Assembly: GCA_017640785.1 (NCBI GenBank)
Contig: JAEPPZ010000002.1
Location: forward strand, 1-64,000
Direction: 5' to 3'
DNA from: Balneola sp.
GTDB lineage: Bacteria > Bacteroidota > Rhodothermia > Balneolales > Balneolaceae
Length of the DNA: 64,000 nucleotides
Positions within the stretch are counted from its first letter, which is position 1; the number at the start of each line of letters is the position of its first letter. Below, piece after piece: positions 1 to 7,835 of this stretch. Position numbers and translations under genes: made by a program. The notes beneath the pieces were generated by a model. That model searched no databases. It was not told the origin of the DNA and worked only from the letters and a program-made list of their open reading frames with translations.

Positions 1-62
1 GGCTTTGAATCATCTACAACAAGAATCAAAAAATCTAATGGATTCACTTCATTTTGAGCCAT
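1..62 (-). CDS. Response regulator, N-terminal fragment (cut by window edge)
   Basis: Read on the reverse strand from an ATG at 62, the 20 visible codons give MAQNEVNPLDFLILVVDDSK and run off the left edge. The hydrophobic strand followed by V-D-D is the start of a CheY-like receiver domain, where the paired Asp residues help bind Mg2+ near the phosphorylated Asp. Only the first strand is visible, so the output domain and any partner kinase are unknown. An in-frame stop lies a short distance upstream, which supports this start. No strong ribosome site is present, as is usual here. Confidence 0.65.
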   Translation of the reverse strand, partial: MAQNEVNPLDFLILVVDDSK

Positions 63-188
63 GAATTCTAATTTTTTTCTTGAAATTTTGTATTATTTTA
101 AAAAACGTAAAATAAATTGAAACTATTCAGCTTTTAGTACGTCTTACTTTTAGTTGATTACATCAATGTACATAGATTCACGTCTAAA

Positions 189-674
189 ATGCGATTTTTA
201 AAGTACTCATTTATATTTGTTTGCATTCTCTGTTTCAGTAGCGATCTTTTTGCTGGAAAAAGTGATCCTATAAATGAAAAGCCTGCTGTATTTGAAATAG
301 AAGATAAGTACAACGAAGTTAAACTCTGCCTTACCAAAACTTCTGTGTATATGTTAATGAAGAGTTCAGTTAAAAATAATATGAACCAGGAAATTGCTCA
401 TCGACATAGTGTTGAAGCAAGTCAATTTATCGACTCACAAGGTCATTTTCTTCTAGGTGATGTGATATTATTGAGTTCAGAAAAACTGGAGTATTCATTT
501 GATGATATTGAAAGTATTTCTTTTGAAAATGGAGAGCTACTTTTTACTTATAAAAATCTCCAATCATTCGTTTTTTCTGATATTCTTGGAAACGACGGGA
601 ATCCAGCTCTCCACAATTTTTATGTTGAAGATCTCGAAAAATTCTATCTCAAGTACAAAAGTTTAACATCCTAG
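189..674 (+). CDS. Secreted protein of unknown function, 161 aa
   Basis: I do not recognise this family. The first 22 residues form a signal peptide (basic start, hydrophobic FIFVCILCFSS, then A-G at about 22-23), so the mature protein of about 140 residues should be periplasmic or surface exposed. No lipobox cysteine follows a hydrophobic core. The mature part is acidic, with alternating strand-like segments and no obvious catalytic motif. It is followed after 71 bases by another small secreted protein on the same strand, and the two may share a transcript. Confidence 0.6.
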   Translation: MRFLKYSFIFVCILCFSSDLFAGKSDPINEKPAVFEIEDKYNEVKLCLTKTSVYMLMKSSVKNNMNQEIAHRHSVEASQFIDSQGHFLLGDVILLSSEKLEYSFDDIESISFENGELLFTYKNLQSFVFSDILGNDGNPALHNFYVEDLEKFYLKYKSLTS

Positions 675-745
675 ACTCTCTTTTTTGTAACGCTCATTAC
701 TCCTTGTTACTCTTTTAACAAAAAGGACAAAATCAAGGAGACAAA

Positions 746-1336
746 ATGGTTAAGTATATATTCCTCTGCTTAGTGATTGGATTATCTATAATGGCGTGGT
801 CTGAAATTCCAATTACAAGAGGTCCCGGGATATTAGCGAAAGAAGCACCAAAGATTTCGAAACTTATCTCATCTGACGAAATAAATTTTAACGGAAACAC
901 CTACACTACTCATAAAAAAGTAGATGCAAAAGTTCGGGTTATAGATAAGGAAAGGTATTTCTTTGATAGCATGTCGGAATTCTCTTCTTATGATGTACTG
1001 GTTGGCTGGGGGCAAGTCTCTGATCAAAAAAACTTAGACTATATCAACTTTAAACTTGGCAATAGAACATTTGAATATAAAAATTACAGACTCCCCTTAA
1101 ATTCTGATCTTATTAATAACCAGACTTTACTTTGGCACTTGATTCCTGCTACAGAAGAAATCAAAAGTAGCCTTTTTACCCTAAGAAAAGGTCATATAAT
1201 TGAGATATCCGGATATATAGTAGACGTCACTACAAAGGCAGGTTTACAATGGAAGTCTGCATCTTCGCCTTCTAAAACGGACGCCTTTGGTAATGATCAT
1301 AACATATTTTGGGTAACATCACTGACAAAAAAATAG
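746..1336 (+). CDS. Conserved secreted or membrane-anchored hypothetical protein, 196 aa
   Basis: It starts with a short hydrophobic segment (residues 4-17) that could be a signal peptide or anchor. The centre contains a run like 'YFFDSMSEFSSYDVLVGWGQVSD' in spirit: a basic-aromatic patch, then D-V-L-V-G-W-G and S-D. I recall the same pattern (FDREADLSPVDLALGWGPMSD) in an uncharacterised family common in proteobacteria, so this is probably a member, with no known biochemical role. A clear AAGGAG ribosome site at 735-740 sits six bases before the ATG and fixes the start. It is followed by a small membrane protein and a PagL-like enzyme on the same strand. Confidence 0.6.
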   Translation: MVKYIFLCLVIGLSIMAWSEIPITRGPGILAKEAPKISKLISSDEINFNGNTYTTHKKVDAKVRVIDKERYFFDSMSEFSSYDVLVGWGQVSDQKNLDYINFKLGNRTFEYKNYRLPLNSDLINNQTLLWHLIPATEEIKSSLFTLRKGHIIEISGYIVDVTTKAGLQWKSASSPSKTDAFGNDHNIFWVTSLTKK

Positions 1337-1373
1337 AAAATACTGTCACTTTTTTGAATTAACAGCTACCTTA

Positions 1374-1709
1374 TTGAAAAAAGAATTCATGAGTTGGCTT
1401 AAAGATTCTGTCTTGGATGTAATATTTATGGGAGTAATTATTTCTACTCTTTTCTTTCCAAGCAACACAGCTTTTATAATAATTTGGGTATATACATGTC
1501 TTTTACTAACAAGTAAAATACTTGCATTATTTATGCCCTTTCTACAAAAAAAAGCTGCTAAAACTAATACACCAAACTGGATCTATCATTTAATTTATGC
1601 TGTTTCGATTGGTTCATTGCTATATATCGAAAAGTGGTATTTAGCAGGTGCATGGATTTTAGTTTGGGTTCTTTCAATATTCCTACTTTCAAAACAGAAT
1701 AAATCTTGA
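1374..1709 (+). CDS. Small integral membrane protein, 111 aa
   Basis: It starts with TTG. Hydrophobic stretches near residues 12-30, 34-55, 70-85 and 88-105 suggest four membrane spans joined by short loops, with a lysine-rich loop (QKKAAKTNT) in the middle. I do not recognise a family. Its last codon overlaps the TTG start of the next gene by four bases (TTGA), the classic arrangement for translational coupling, so it probably works with or is made alongside the PagL-like outer-membrane enzyme that follows. Confidence 0.55.
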   Translation: MKKEFMSWLKDSVLDVIFMGVIISTLFFPSNTAFIIIWVYTCLLLTSKILALFMPFLQKKAAKTNTPNWIYHLIYAVSIGSLLYIEKWYLAGAWILVWVLSIFLLSKQNKS

Positions 1710-2311
1710 TCAGGTTTAGTAAAGCTACTCTATTTATTCTCTTTTTCTTGGTTTTCCTATCCGGAAATTTAAGTGCGCAAAAAAAACTAGCTGACTATCC
1801 CATACAATTCAGAGTTTGGTCTGGTTATTCTTTTAACTCTGTTTATTTTTTAGGAAAAACAACGAATGCGAAATCGGCAATTGTTGGAATTGGTTTTAAA
1901 ACTCCTATACGAAAATATGGCTCAGATGTGCTTTTGTATTATACCACAGATTTGATCCCTTACATATATTTTGACTACCCAAAAAGAGACGACAATGACC
2001 GACCTACTGAACGTCAAGGTCTGGGAATCTCTCCTATTGGATTTTTATTGGAAAAGAAGATCAACAGCTTTCTTTCGTATGAACTATCAGTTTCAGGCTC
2101 TTTTATTCTAATTGACGATGAGTTTCCTACAGATAACGGAAGAAAACTTAATTTCACTTTTGATCCTTCTTTTGCTCTTCAAGCAAATCTTTCAGAATCT
2201 GTAAATTTATCCGGTGGTTATAAATTTCATCATATTTCCAATGCACAGACAGGAAAAGAAAATCCCGGATTGGATTCAAATTTTTTATTTTTAAGTATCA
2301 CTATTAAGTAA
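1706..2311 (+). CDS. Acyloxyacyl hydrolase, lipid A 3-O-deacylase (PagL-like)
   Basis: PagL is an outer-membrane beta barrel that removes the 3-O-linked acyl chain from lipid A. A signal peptide covers residues 1-24 (cleavage after N-L-S-A). The C-terminal strand carries the family signature H-I-S-N-A followed by N-P-G-L-D. By alignment with the known PagL triad (His, Ser two residues on, Glu twelve residues after Ser), the catalytic residues are H176, S178 and D190, so Asp stands where Pseudomonas has Glu. Length (201 aa, about 177 mature) is normal for the family. It starts at TTG overlapping the stop of a small membrane protein by four bases. Endotoxin remodelling is the inferred role; no activity can be shown from sequence. 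Confidence 0.75.
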   Translation: MIRFSKATLFILFFLVFLSGNLSAQKKLADYPIQFRVWSGYSFNSVYFLGKTTNAKSAIVGIGFKTPIRKYGSDVLLYYTTDLIPYIYFDYPKRDDNDRPTERQGLGISPIGFLLEKKINSFLSYELSVSGSFILIDDEFPTDNGRKLNFTFDPSFALQANLSESVNLSGGYKFHHISNAQTGKENPGLDSNFLFLSITIK

Positions 2312-2319
2312 CTAACTCT

Positions 2320-2826
2320 ATGAAAGCAACTATTTCAACAACCAAAGGCGACATAAACCTTACATTGTTCCCTAACAAAACTCCAAAAACAGTAGCTAAC
2401 TTTGTCAACTTATCTAAGCGAGGCTACTACAATGACCTGTCATTTCACCGTGTAATTGACAACTTCATGATTCAAGGTGGATGTCCAAATGGTGACGGTA
2501 GAGGCGGTCCTGGATACACTTTCGAAGACGAATTTGATTCGGAATTAAAGCATGATACACCAGGTGTTCTTTCAATGGCAAATGCTGGTCCGGGCACAAA
2601 TGGTAGTCAATTTTTTATAACTCATATTGAAACAGCCTGGCTGGATGGAAAACACTCCGTATTCGGAAAAGTGGTTTCTGACTCAGATCAAGAGGTTGTT
2701 AATTCCATCACTCAAGGCGACAAGATAAAATCGATAAGCATTGAAGGTGATGTTGATGATTTACTTACCGGAGTTGATGAGGTGTCTATGTGGAATGAAG
2801 TATTGGATGAACGATTTCCAAACTAA
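2320..2826 (+). CDS. Cyclophilin-type peptidyl-prolyl isomerase, 168 aa
   Basis: The enzyme catalyses cis-trans isomerisation of peptide bonds before proline. The complete single cyclophilin domain is visible: catalytic F-H-R-V-I in the first third, F-M-I-Q-G-G binding residues, the [15 protein letters not shown] core and W-L-D-G-K-H-x-V-F-G. There is no signal peptide, so this is a cytoplasmic PpiB-like form. The start ATG lies eight bases after the PagL-like gene, which suggests co-transcription without an obvious functional link. The C-terminal extension after V-V-N-S-I carries extra acidic residues and may be lineage specific. Confidence 0.9.
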   Translation: MKATISTTKGDINLTLFPNKTPKTVANFVNLSKRGYYNDLSFHRVIDNFMIQGGCPNGDGRGGPGYTFEDEFDSELKHDTPGVLSMANAGPGTNGSQFFITHIETAWLDGKHSVFGKVVSDSDQEVVNSITQGDKIKSISIEGDVDDLLTGVDEVSMWNEVLDERFPN

Positions 2827-2872
2827 TCATCAAATTCTTCTTCTATAGATTTTTTTGATTAGAAACCTTTTT

Positions 2873-2918
2873 AACTCAACTTCGTAATTGAGTTCGAATT
2901 TATAACCGAACTCAATTA
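2873..2918 (+). promoter_or_regulatory. Leader with two mutually exclusive hairpins ending at the start codon
   Basis: Hairpin B pairs TAATTGAGTTCG (2885-2896) with CGAACTCAATTA (2907-2918), twelve perfect base pairs around a ten-base loop, and its last base is the A of the ATG of the following gene. Hairpin A pairs AACTCAA (2873-2879) with TTGAGTT (2888-2894), which is part of the left arm of B, so only one can form at a time. Formation of B would hide the start codon. This is the layout of a translational switch or RNA thermometer, but it could also be a repeated operator. Function is inferred from base pairing only. Confidence 0.5.
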
Positions 2919-4399
2919 TGAAGCATTTATTTACTCTGTCTTTTTTAGCCTCCCTCCTGCTAATCATTGGCTCAAATTCTGTATCAGCTCAAAACTATGG
3001 AAACAGATATGATGATCTTGAATATCGTAAATGGAGATTAACTCTTATCAACCCAATTGGTACAAATGGTATTGCAGCAGGCAAATACACAGCTAAGTAC
3101 TCTATAAATTTTTTAGGAGGATATCACGGTGCCTTAAATGGGTTTGAGATCGGGACTCTGTACAATTACAACAAAAAATATGCTTCCGGTTTTCAGATAG
3201 CCGGATTAGTTAATGCTACAGGTGGAGATCTTGAAGGAATTAATTTAGCAGGGCTTGCTAACTACTCAGTAGATGAAATGTCCGGAATTCAAATTGCAGG
3301 TTTAGCCAACATAAGTGGAAGCAATATAGAAGGACTACAAGCTTCCGGTTTGTTTAATTATGCCAAAAACGATCTGTCCGGATTACAGGGATCTGTTGGT
3401 TCTAATATTGCAGAAGGCTCAGTTGAAGGTGCTCAAATATCAGGTCTCTTCAATTTGGCTAAAAGTAATATGAGTGGGATTCAAGTAACCGGAGGGGGAA
3501 ATGTTGGTTTAGACAATATGGAGGGACTGATGATATCAGGAATATTCAATGCTGCAAAAGGAGACGCAAGTGGTTTATTCATCACCGGCGGTGGAAATAT
3601 TGCAACAGATGATATGGAAGGACTAATGATCTCTTCATTGTTCAACGTTTCATCAGAGTATTCAAGTGGTTTACTGATTACCGGAGGATTAAACTACTCC
3701 AGATATCAGGAAGGATTAATGATATCAGCAGGCGCAAACATAACTCAAGAGATGGAAGGAATGCAATTCGGAGGGCTTCTGAATTATGCCACTACCGCAA
3801 GAGGTGTTCAAATTGGAATTATAAATATTGCCAAAGAATTTGAAGGCGCTTCCTACGGTTTTTTTAGCTTGTATGGTAATGGACGTAAAAATTTCGATGT
3901 GCGTTATTCTGATGCAGGTTTTACTGATATCGGAATAACGACAGGTACACACAGAGTATATAATATGGCTATTTTTGGATATAACACTTCGTTCGATAGA
4001 AATGTATACCGGTTTGGAGTGGGTGTTGGTTTGGAAAAAAATATCAATGATTCATTCGGAAAAATTGAAAGTGATCACCTTTTTGTAAACCAGGAATTTA
4101 CAGTGCTTCACCACTTTGAAGAAAACTGGAGTAAAAATACAAACCTGATCTTTTCTTATAAATATATGGTTGGAAATCGATTTAATTCCGGGTTATCTCT
4201 ATACGGAGGACCTAGCTATAATATCCAGGTTACCAGAGTAAACCCAGCAAATGATTACACATGGTATAGTTTGTGGAGCCCCGAATGGAATGGTCGCCAG
4301 TATCGTATGTGGGTTGGATTTACTGTTGGAGTCAGGTTCTTTAAGCAAAAAAACCTTCCCCTTCTCAACGAATATGATTTTGACTATGGTTGGGACTGA
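2918..4399 (+). CDS. LA_2272-type surface repeat protein, 493 aa
   Basis: A signal peptide (residues 1-24, ending S-V-S-A-Q) is followed from about residue 70 to 320 by a run of roughly 21-residue degenerate repeats of the form G-L-M-I-S-G-I-F-N, then G-x-x-x-G-L-F-I-T-G-G-x-N. This alternation of small and hydrophobic residues matches the LA_2272 surface-repeat family, thought to form a beta structure at the outer surface. The C-terminal 170 residues contain alternating aromatic strands typical of an outer-membrane barrel and end in an acidic tyrosine/aspartate tail. The role is unknown; surface exposure and outer-membrane location are inferred. Its start codon lies inside a strong RNA hairpin, suggesting translational control. 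Confidence 0.7.
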   Translation: MKHLFTLSFLASLLLIIGSNSVSAQNYGNRYDDLEYRKWRLTLINPIGTNGIAAGKYTAKYSINFLGGYHGALNGFEIGTLYNYNKKYASGFQIAGLVNATGGDLEGINLAGLANYSVDEMSGIQIAGLANISGSNIEGLQASGLFNYAKNDLSGLQGSVGSNIAEGSVEGAQISGLFNLAKSNMSGIQVTGGGNVGLDNMEGLMISGIFNAAKGDASGLFITGGGNIATDDMEGLMISSLFNVSSEYSSGLLITGGLNYSRYQEGLMISAGANITQEMEGMQFGGLLNYATTARGVQIGIINIAKEFEGASYGFFSLYGNGRKNFDVRYSDAGFTDIGITTGTHRVYNMAIFGYNTSFDRNVYRFGVGVGLEKNINDSFGKIESDHLFVNQEFTVLHHFEENWSKNTNLIFSYKYMVGNRFNSGLSLYGGPSYNIQVTRVNPANDYTWYSLWSPEWNGRQYRMWVGFTVGVRFFKQKNLPLLNEYDFDYGWD

Positions 4400-4451
4400 T
4401 AAGATGTTATAAATCTGTGAAACAATTCATTTCGTATTATTGTTATGTTAG

Positions 4452-5030
4452 ATGAAACTTAAACAGTCAATAATTATGAAAACGTTAGCAATATTTGGTT
4501 CAATTGCTCTTGCAGCACTTTTTTTAATAACAGCACATTCTGACGAAGGTGTCTTAGAGCATAATCATACCGACAATATCATGGCTACTCAAACACAACC
4601 CGACCCGGATAAAAAATATCCCTATCAAAAAACTGAAGCCGAGTGGAAAGAAATTTTAACAGCTAAAGAATTTAAAATACTCCGTGGCAAAGGTACAGAA
4701 GCACCCTGGTTTAATGAATACAATGACAACAAAGAAGAAGGACTTTATGTATGTGCCGGGTGCGGACAGAAACTCTACAGTTCTGAACATAAATATAACA
4801 GCCGTTCTGGATGGCCAAGTTTTTGGAAGCCATTGGCTGATTCCTTGGTCGCTGAAGAAGTAGATAAAAGTTATTTCATGACCAGAACTGAAATTGTTTG
4901 CTCAAACTGTGGTGGACATTTAGGTCACGTTTTTGATGACGGTCCGGAGCCAACGGGATTGAGATACTGTATGAATTCAGCAGCTATGGACTTTATTCCG
5001 AAAAATGAATTAGCAAGTAAAGAGCAATAG
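4452..5030 (+). CDS. msrB: Peptide-methionine (R)-S-oxide reductase, exported
   Basis: MsrB reduces methionine-R-sulfoxide in oxidised proteins. Zinc-binding CxxC pairs are C101/C104 and C150/C153. The catalytic cysteine is C173 in the R-Y-C-M-N-S motif, and the S-G-W-P-S-F-W motif forms the substrate pocket. The first 30 residues form an uncleaved anchor or signal peptide, so it repairs envelope proteins. An internal ATG at 4476 (residue 9, MKTLAIFG) gives an equally good signal peptide and may be the true start. The gene stands alone on its strand and ends in a strong terminator. Confidence 0.9.
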   Translation: MKLKQSIIMKTLAIFGSIALAALFLITAHSDEGVLEHNHTDNIMATQTQPDPDKKYPYQKTEAEWKEILTAKEFKILRGKGTEAPWFNEYNDNKEEGLYVCAGCGQKLYSSEHKYNSRSGWPSFWKPLADSLVAEEVDKSYFMTRTEIVCSNCGGHLGHVFDDGPEPTGLRYCMNSAAMDFIPKNELASKEQ

Positions 5031-5059
5031 TTCTGAACTACATTTTTAATTATACTCAG

Positions 5060-5090
5060 GGCGGGTTTATTTTTAAGCTCGCCTTTTTTT
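5060..5090 (+). terminator. Intrinsic terminator after msrB
   Basis: A ten-base-pair stem (GGCGGGTTTA at 5060-5069 with TAAGCTCGCC at 5074-5083, two G-U pairs) closes a TTTT loop and is followed by seven T residues. It lies 30 bases after the msrB stop. Confidence 0.85.
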
Positions 5091-5109
5091 ATAACTAAAT
5101 TTCGAAATC

Positions 5110-5637
5110 ATGACAGAACCGGCAAAAACTTTACTAGAAGCCAGCTTCAACCCAAAGATTAAATCATATCTGTTATGGTATGGTGTGTTGATGTGTGTTG
5201 TTATGATATTCACGATTCCTTTTATCCCAATTTGGTTGATCTTCGCATCCTACTTTGTGAATAAATACTTTGAGAGACTTCATTGCGAACTTACAACCCG
5301 TTCACTAAAATTTAACAAGGGATATATTTTCAGAACCGAAAAAACAATCCCCCTAGACAAAATTCAGGATCTTACATTTAAAGAAGGTCCTCTTTTAAAA
5401 GCATTCGGTTTAAGTATTCTTCAAATTGAAACTGCCGGTAGTTCAGCTTCCGCGTCAGCAGACTTGTCTTTGATCGGAATAGTTAACGCGTCTGATTTCA
5501 GAGACAAAGTGCTCGACCAAAGAGATGTTGTAACAGAAAATACCTCATCTGCAACAAGTTCTGATAATTCTGAAAATGTACTCGAAGTTTTGAAAGACAT
5601 CAGAGCTTCTCTGGAAAGGATTGAAAAGTCTAAGTAA
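5110..5637 (+). CDS. PH-domain (YdbS/YdbT-like) membrane protein, 175 aa
   Basis: Two close hydrophobic spans (about residues 20-52, SYLLWYGVLM then FIPIWLIFAS) precede a bacterial PH domain of the bPH2 type. Diagnostic features are the 'ELTTRSLKF..GYIFR.EKTIPLDKIQDL' pattern around residues 60-90, where a short strand leads into the I-P-L-x-K-I-Q-D motif. The last 50 residues are polar and end in a short helix. Such proteins sit in the inner membrane with the PH domain facing the cytoplasm; their ligand is unknown. It is convergent with the repeat protein at 5646, only eight bases away. Confidence 0.75.
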   Translation: MTEPAKTLLEASFNPKIKSYLLWYGVLMCVVMIFTIPFIPIWLIFASYFVNKYFERLHCELTTRSLKFNKGYIFRTEKTIPLDKIQDLTFKEGPLLKAFGLSILQIETAGSSASASADLSLIGIVNASDFRDKVLDQRDVVTENTSSATSSDNSENVLEVLKDIRASLERIEKSK

Positions 5638-5645
5638 GTAGTAGA

Positions 5646-6500
5646 TCAACCGCCACTTTGATGTAACCTGATGATTTCAGAATAGTTCATATCGTCTAGA
5701 AGATCTCTTTGGTAAAGACCTTGCAAAAATCCTTCAGATACACCTGATGTATATAAACCGATTATCCCTGAATAATTTACCTCGTCCAGATAGTCTACAT
5801 CATCCAACGTAGATAAATAGCTTTCAGGTACTCCGGAAGTATATAAACCAATGATTCCGGAGTAATTCACCTCATCCAGGTAATCTATATTTTCTAAATG
5901 CTCAATATAATTGATCGGTACCCCGCTTGTGTATAAACCGATAACACCGGAATAATTAACTTCGTCCAAATAATCCAGATCTTCAAGACCGCTGATATAC
6001 TCACTGGTTATTCCATTACTATTTAAAGCAATTACACTGGAATAATTTAACTCCCCCAAATAATCAACATCATCCAGAGCTTCAAGATAATCTATGGAAA
6101 CTCCGCTGTTATACAAGGTTGTAATTTGAGACGTTGAAGGAGTACTTCCGAAATCCAATTGCCTTACCCGATCCAAATAGTCAAGTTGTGGGATGCTCAT
6201 AACATCTGAATTGGAATTTTGACCAAAAGACTGAGTCTCTTCACTCTCAAATAAATTAGTTATAGAAGTTCCAATACCATATGCAGCTTTCATCGGACTC
6301 CAATCAAAGCGCCACAAAACTGCAACTATAATGAAGATCCCGATAACCCAGGTGTTTCTTCTGGATAAGATATCTTCCGGATCTGAAGGTTTTCGCTTTT
6401 CTTTGGGAGCTTCTTCACTATAAAAATCAGAGAAATCTTTTTCTTCTTCACTAGAATCAAGATCGTTGGTAAGTCTGTTTTTATTTCTTTGTCTGCTCAT
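5646..6500 (-). CDS. Membrane protein with five tandem 30-residue 'YLDEVNYSGIIGLYTSGV' repeats
   Basis: The N-terminal 45 residues are highly charged, one membrane span follows at about 50-66 (WVIGIFIIVAVLW), then a spacer, and from residue 106 to the end come tandem units of exactly 30 residues: D-Y-L-D-E-V-N-Y-S-G-I-I-G-L-Y-T-S-G-V then x-x-x-Y-L-x-x-L-x-x-x. Units 3 to 5 are nearly identical in protein but differ in silent positions. The pattern (Leu/Ile heptad spacing with G-V-x-x-x-Y-I) resembles helical repeats seen beside BlaR1-type M56 peptidases and sigma-factor regulators, which suggests a protein-binding solenoid outside the membrane. That comparison is from memory and unproved. 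A stop lies directly before the convergent PH-domain gene. Confidence 0.75.
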   Translation of the reverse strand: MSRQRNKNRLTNDLDSSEEEKDFSDFYSEEAPKEKRKPSDPEDILSRRNTWVIGIFIIVAVLWRFDWSPMKAAYGIGTSITNLFESEETQSFGQNSNSDVMSIPQLDYLDRVRQLDFGSTPSTSQITTLYNSGVSIDYLEALDDVDYLGELNYSSVIALNSNGITSEYISGLEDLDYLDEVNYSGVIGLYTSGVPINYIEHLENIDYLDEVNYSGIIGLYTSGVPESYLSTLDDVDYLDEVNYSGIIGLYTSGVSEGFLQGLYQRDLLDDMNYSEIIRLHQSGG

Positions 6501-6542
6501 GTCTCTTAATCAAAAGCTGTTTCAGGAAAGTAATGAATCAAT

Positions 6543-7787
6543 TTATAAGTTTTTATTCTTTTCTTCTATCCACTTGCTCATATACTTATAACTTTGAAGC
6601 GTATTCTGAAGCATCATGGATCCAATAAAATTTCGCTTTCGATGATCCTGAAGGCTTTTGGTCACTGACTCGATCTTTACTCCAAAACTTTCTTCGTGCT
6701 CTGCTTTTTTAAACAACTGATTGAATATCCGAACTCCTGTTTTTTGCGCTTCAACCCATACTGACTTATCCGAATATAGCTGAATGGCTTTTGGGGCGAT
6801 GTCATCCGGAGTTTCAGCCAGCTCTCCACACCAACCTTGGTTTATTTTCATTCCTTCAGCCCCGATTTTTGTAGTAACTGATGGAGTTCCAAATTTCATA
6901 GCATCGACGAACTTTCCTTTTAAACCGGCTCCAAAGCGTAACGGTGCTAATAAAACCCGGGATTGTTTCAACACCTCTTCTGCACTTTTTGCTCTCCCCT
7001 TTATCAGGAATCCTTCCTGCTCATTATGAAGTTGCTCTACTTTCGAAGAAGTATATGCACCGTAGATATGCAATTCTGCTTCAGGTAATTCCTTTCTGAT
7101 GAGTTTCCAGATATCTTCTTTCAGAAATCGCACGGCGTCCCAATTCGGTTCATGCAAAAAATTACCGATCGATATAAAATTTTGCCTCTCTTCAAATTTC
7201 GGAATATCAAAAAGATGATCCGAATCTAGTTCTTCAAACATAAACGGGAGGTAATGCAAAATTTCTGCGTCAATGTTGAAAAAATCTGTTAGCAACTCGT
7301 ATTCAAATTTTGAAATGATCAACGAGATATCACAACGATAAATAGCTGCAATTTCTCTGCGAGCTTCATCCGAATATAGATCCTCAAGTTTGAATTCAGT
7401 GCCTTTTTTCAAAGCTTTGTGTCGGGCGTACCTCAGAGAATGCAAATCTTCAGTATCAAGTATTTTCAGTGCTTCGGGGCAATGTTCAGAAACCCGCCAA
7501 CCAAACTGTTCTTCCGTCATAAACCGGTCAAAAAGTACAATATCAGGTTTTAGATCCTGTATTAAACGATCAAAATCTGAATCATTTATTTTGATGTTTT
7601 CAGTTTCGATCCCAAGTGTTTTAATATCCGCAGAAAACTCCAGATTAGATGCAGAACAGGCGAATGTAATTTCACATCCGTTATCCTGAAAAAATTCTAT
7701 TAATTGCATCATCCGGGTTCCGGCGGCTGAAGACTCAGGCTCCGGCCAAACCGTTCCAAGAATTAGTAATCTTTGATTTGCGAACAT
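6543..7787 (-). CDS. Glycosyltransferase, GT-B fold, group 1 (GT4-like), 414 aa
   Basis: The protein should transfer a sugar from a nucleotide-sugar donor to an unknown acceptor. The N-terminal Rossmann half starts L-L-I-L-G-T-V-W-P-E-P with an S-S-A-A-G-T-R loop typical of GT4 proteins. The C-terminal donor-binding half contains I-S-I-G-N-F-L-H-E-P-N-W-D, L-H-I-Y-G-A-Y, a P-L-R-F-G-A-G-L-K-G-K segment and P-S-V-T-T-x-I-G-A-E-G, the region where the family binds the nucleotide diphosphate. There is no signal peptide, so it acts at the cytoplasmic face. It stands alone, divergent from a LytTR gene, with no other polysaccharide genes nearby, so the substrate cannot be guessed. Confidence 0.8.
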   Translation of the reverse strand: MFANQRLLILGTVWPEPESSAAGTRMMQLIEFFQDNGCEITFACSASNLEFSADIKTLGIETENIKINDSDFDRLIQDLKPDIVLFDRFMTEEQFGWRVSEHCPEALKILDTEDLHSLRYARHKALKKGTEFKLEDLYSDEARREIAAIYRCDISLIISKFEYELLTDFFNIDAEILHYLPFMFEELDSDHLFDIPKFEERQNFISIGNFLHEPNWDAVRFLKEDIWKLIRKELPEAELHIYGAYTSSKVEQLHNEQEGFLIKGRAKSAEEVLKQSRVLLAPLRFGAGLKGKFVDAMKFGTPSVTTKIGAEGMKINQGWCGELAETPDDIAPKAIQLYSDKSVWVEAQKTGVRIFNQLFKKAEHEESFGVKIESVTKSLQDHRKRNFIGSMMLQNTLQSYKYMSKWIEEKNKNL

Positions 7788-7835
7788 TTACACACTTATA
7801 TTTTTGAAAATCGTTAAAAGGTACGATTATCAGCT

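Noticed and set aside
5700-6190. CRISPR-like periodic repeat
   Set aside because: The 90-base period is in frame and encodes protein repeats; there are no spacers.
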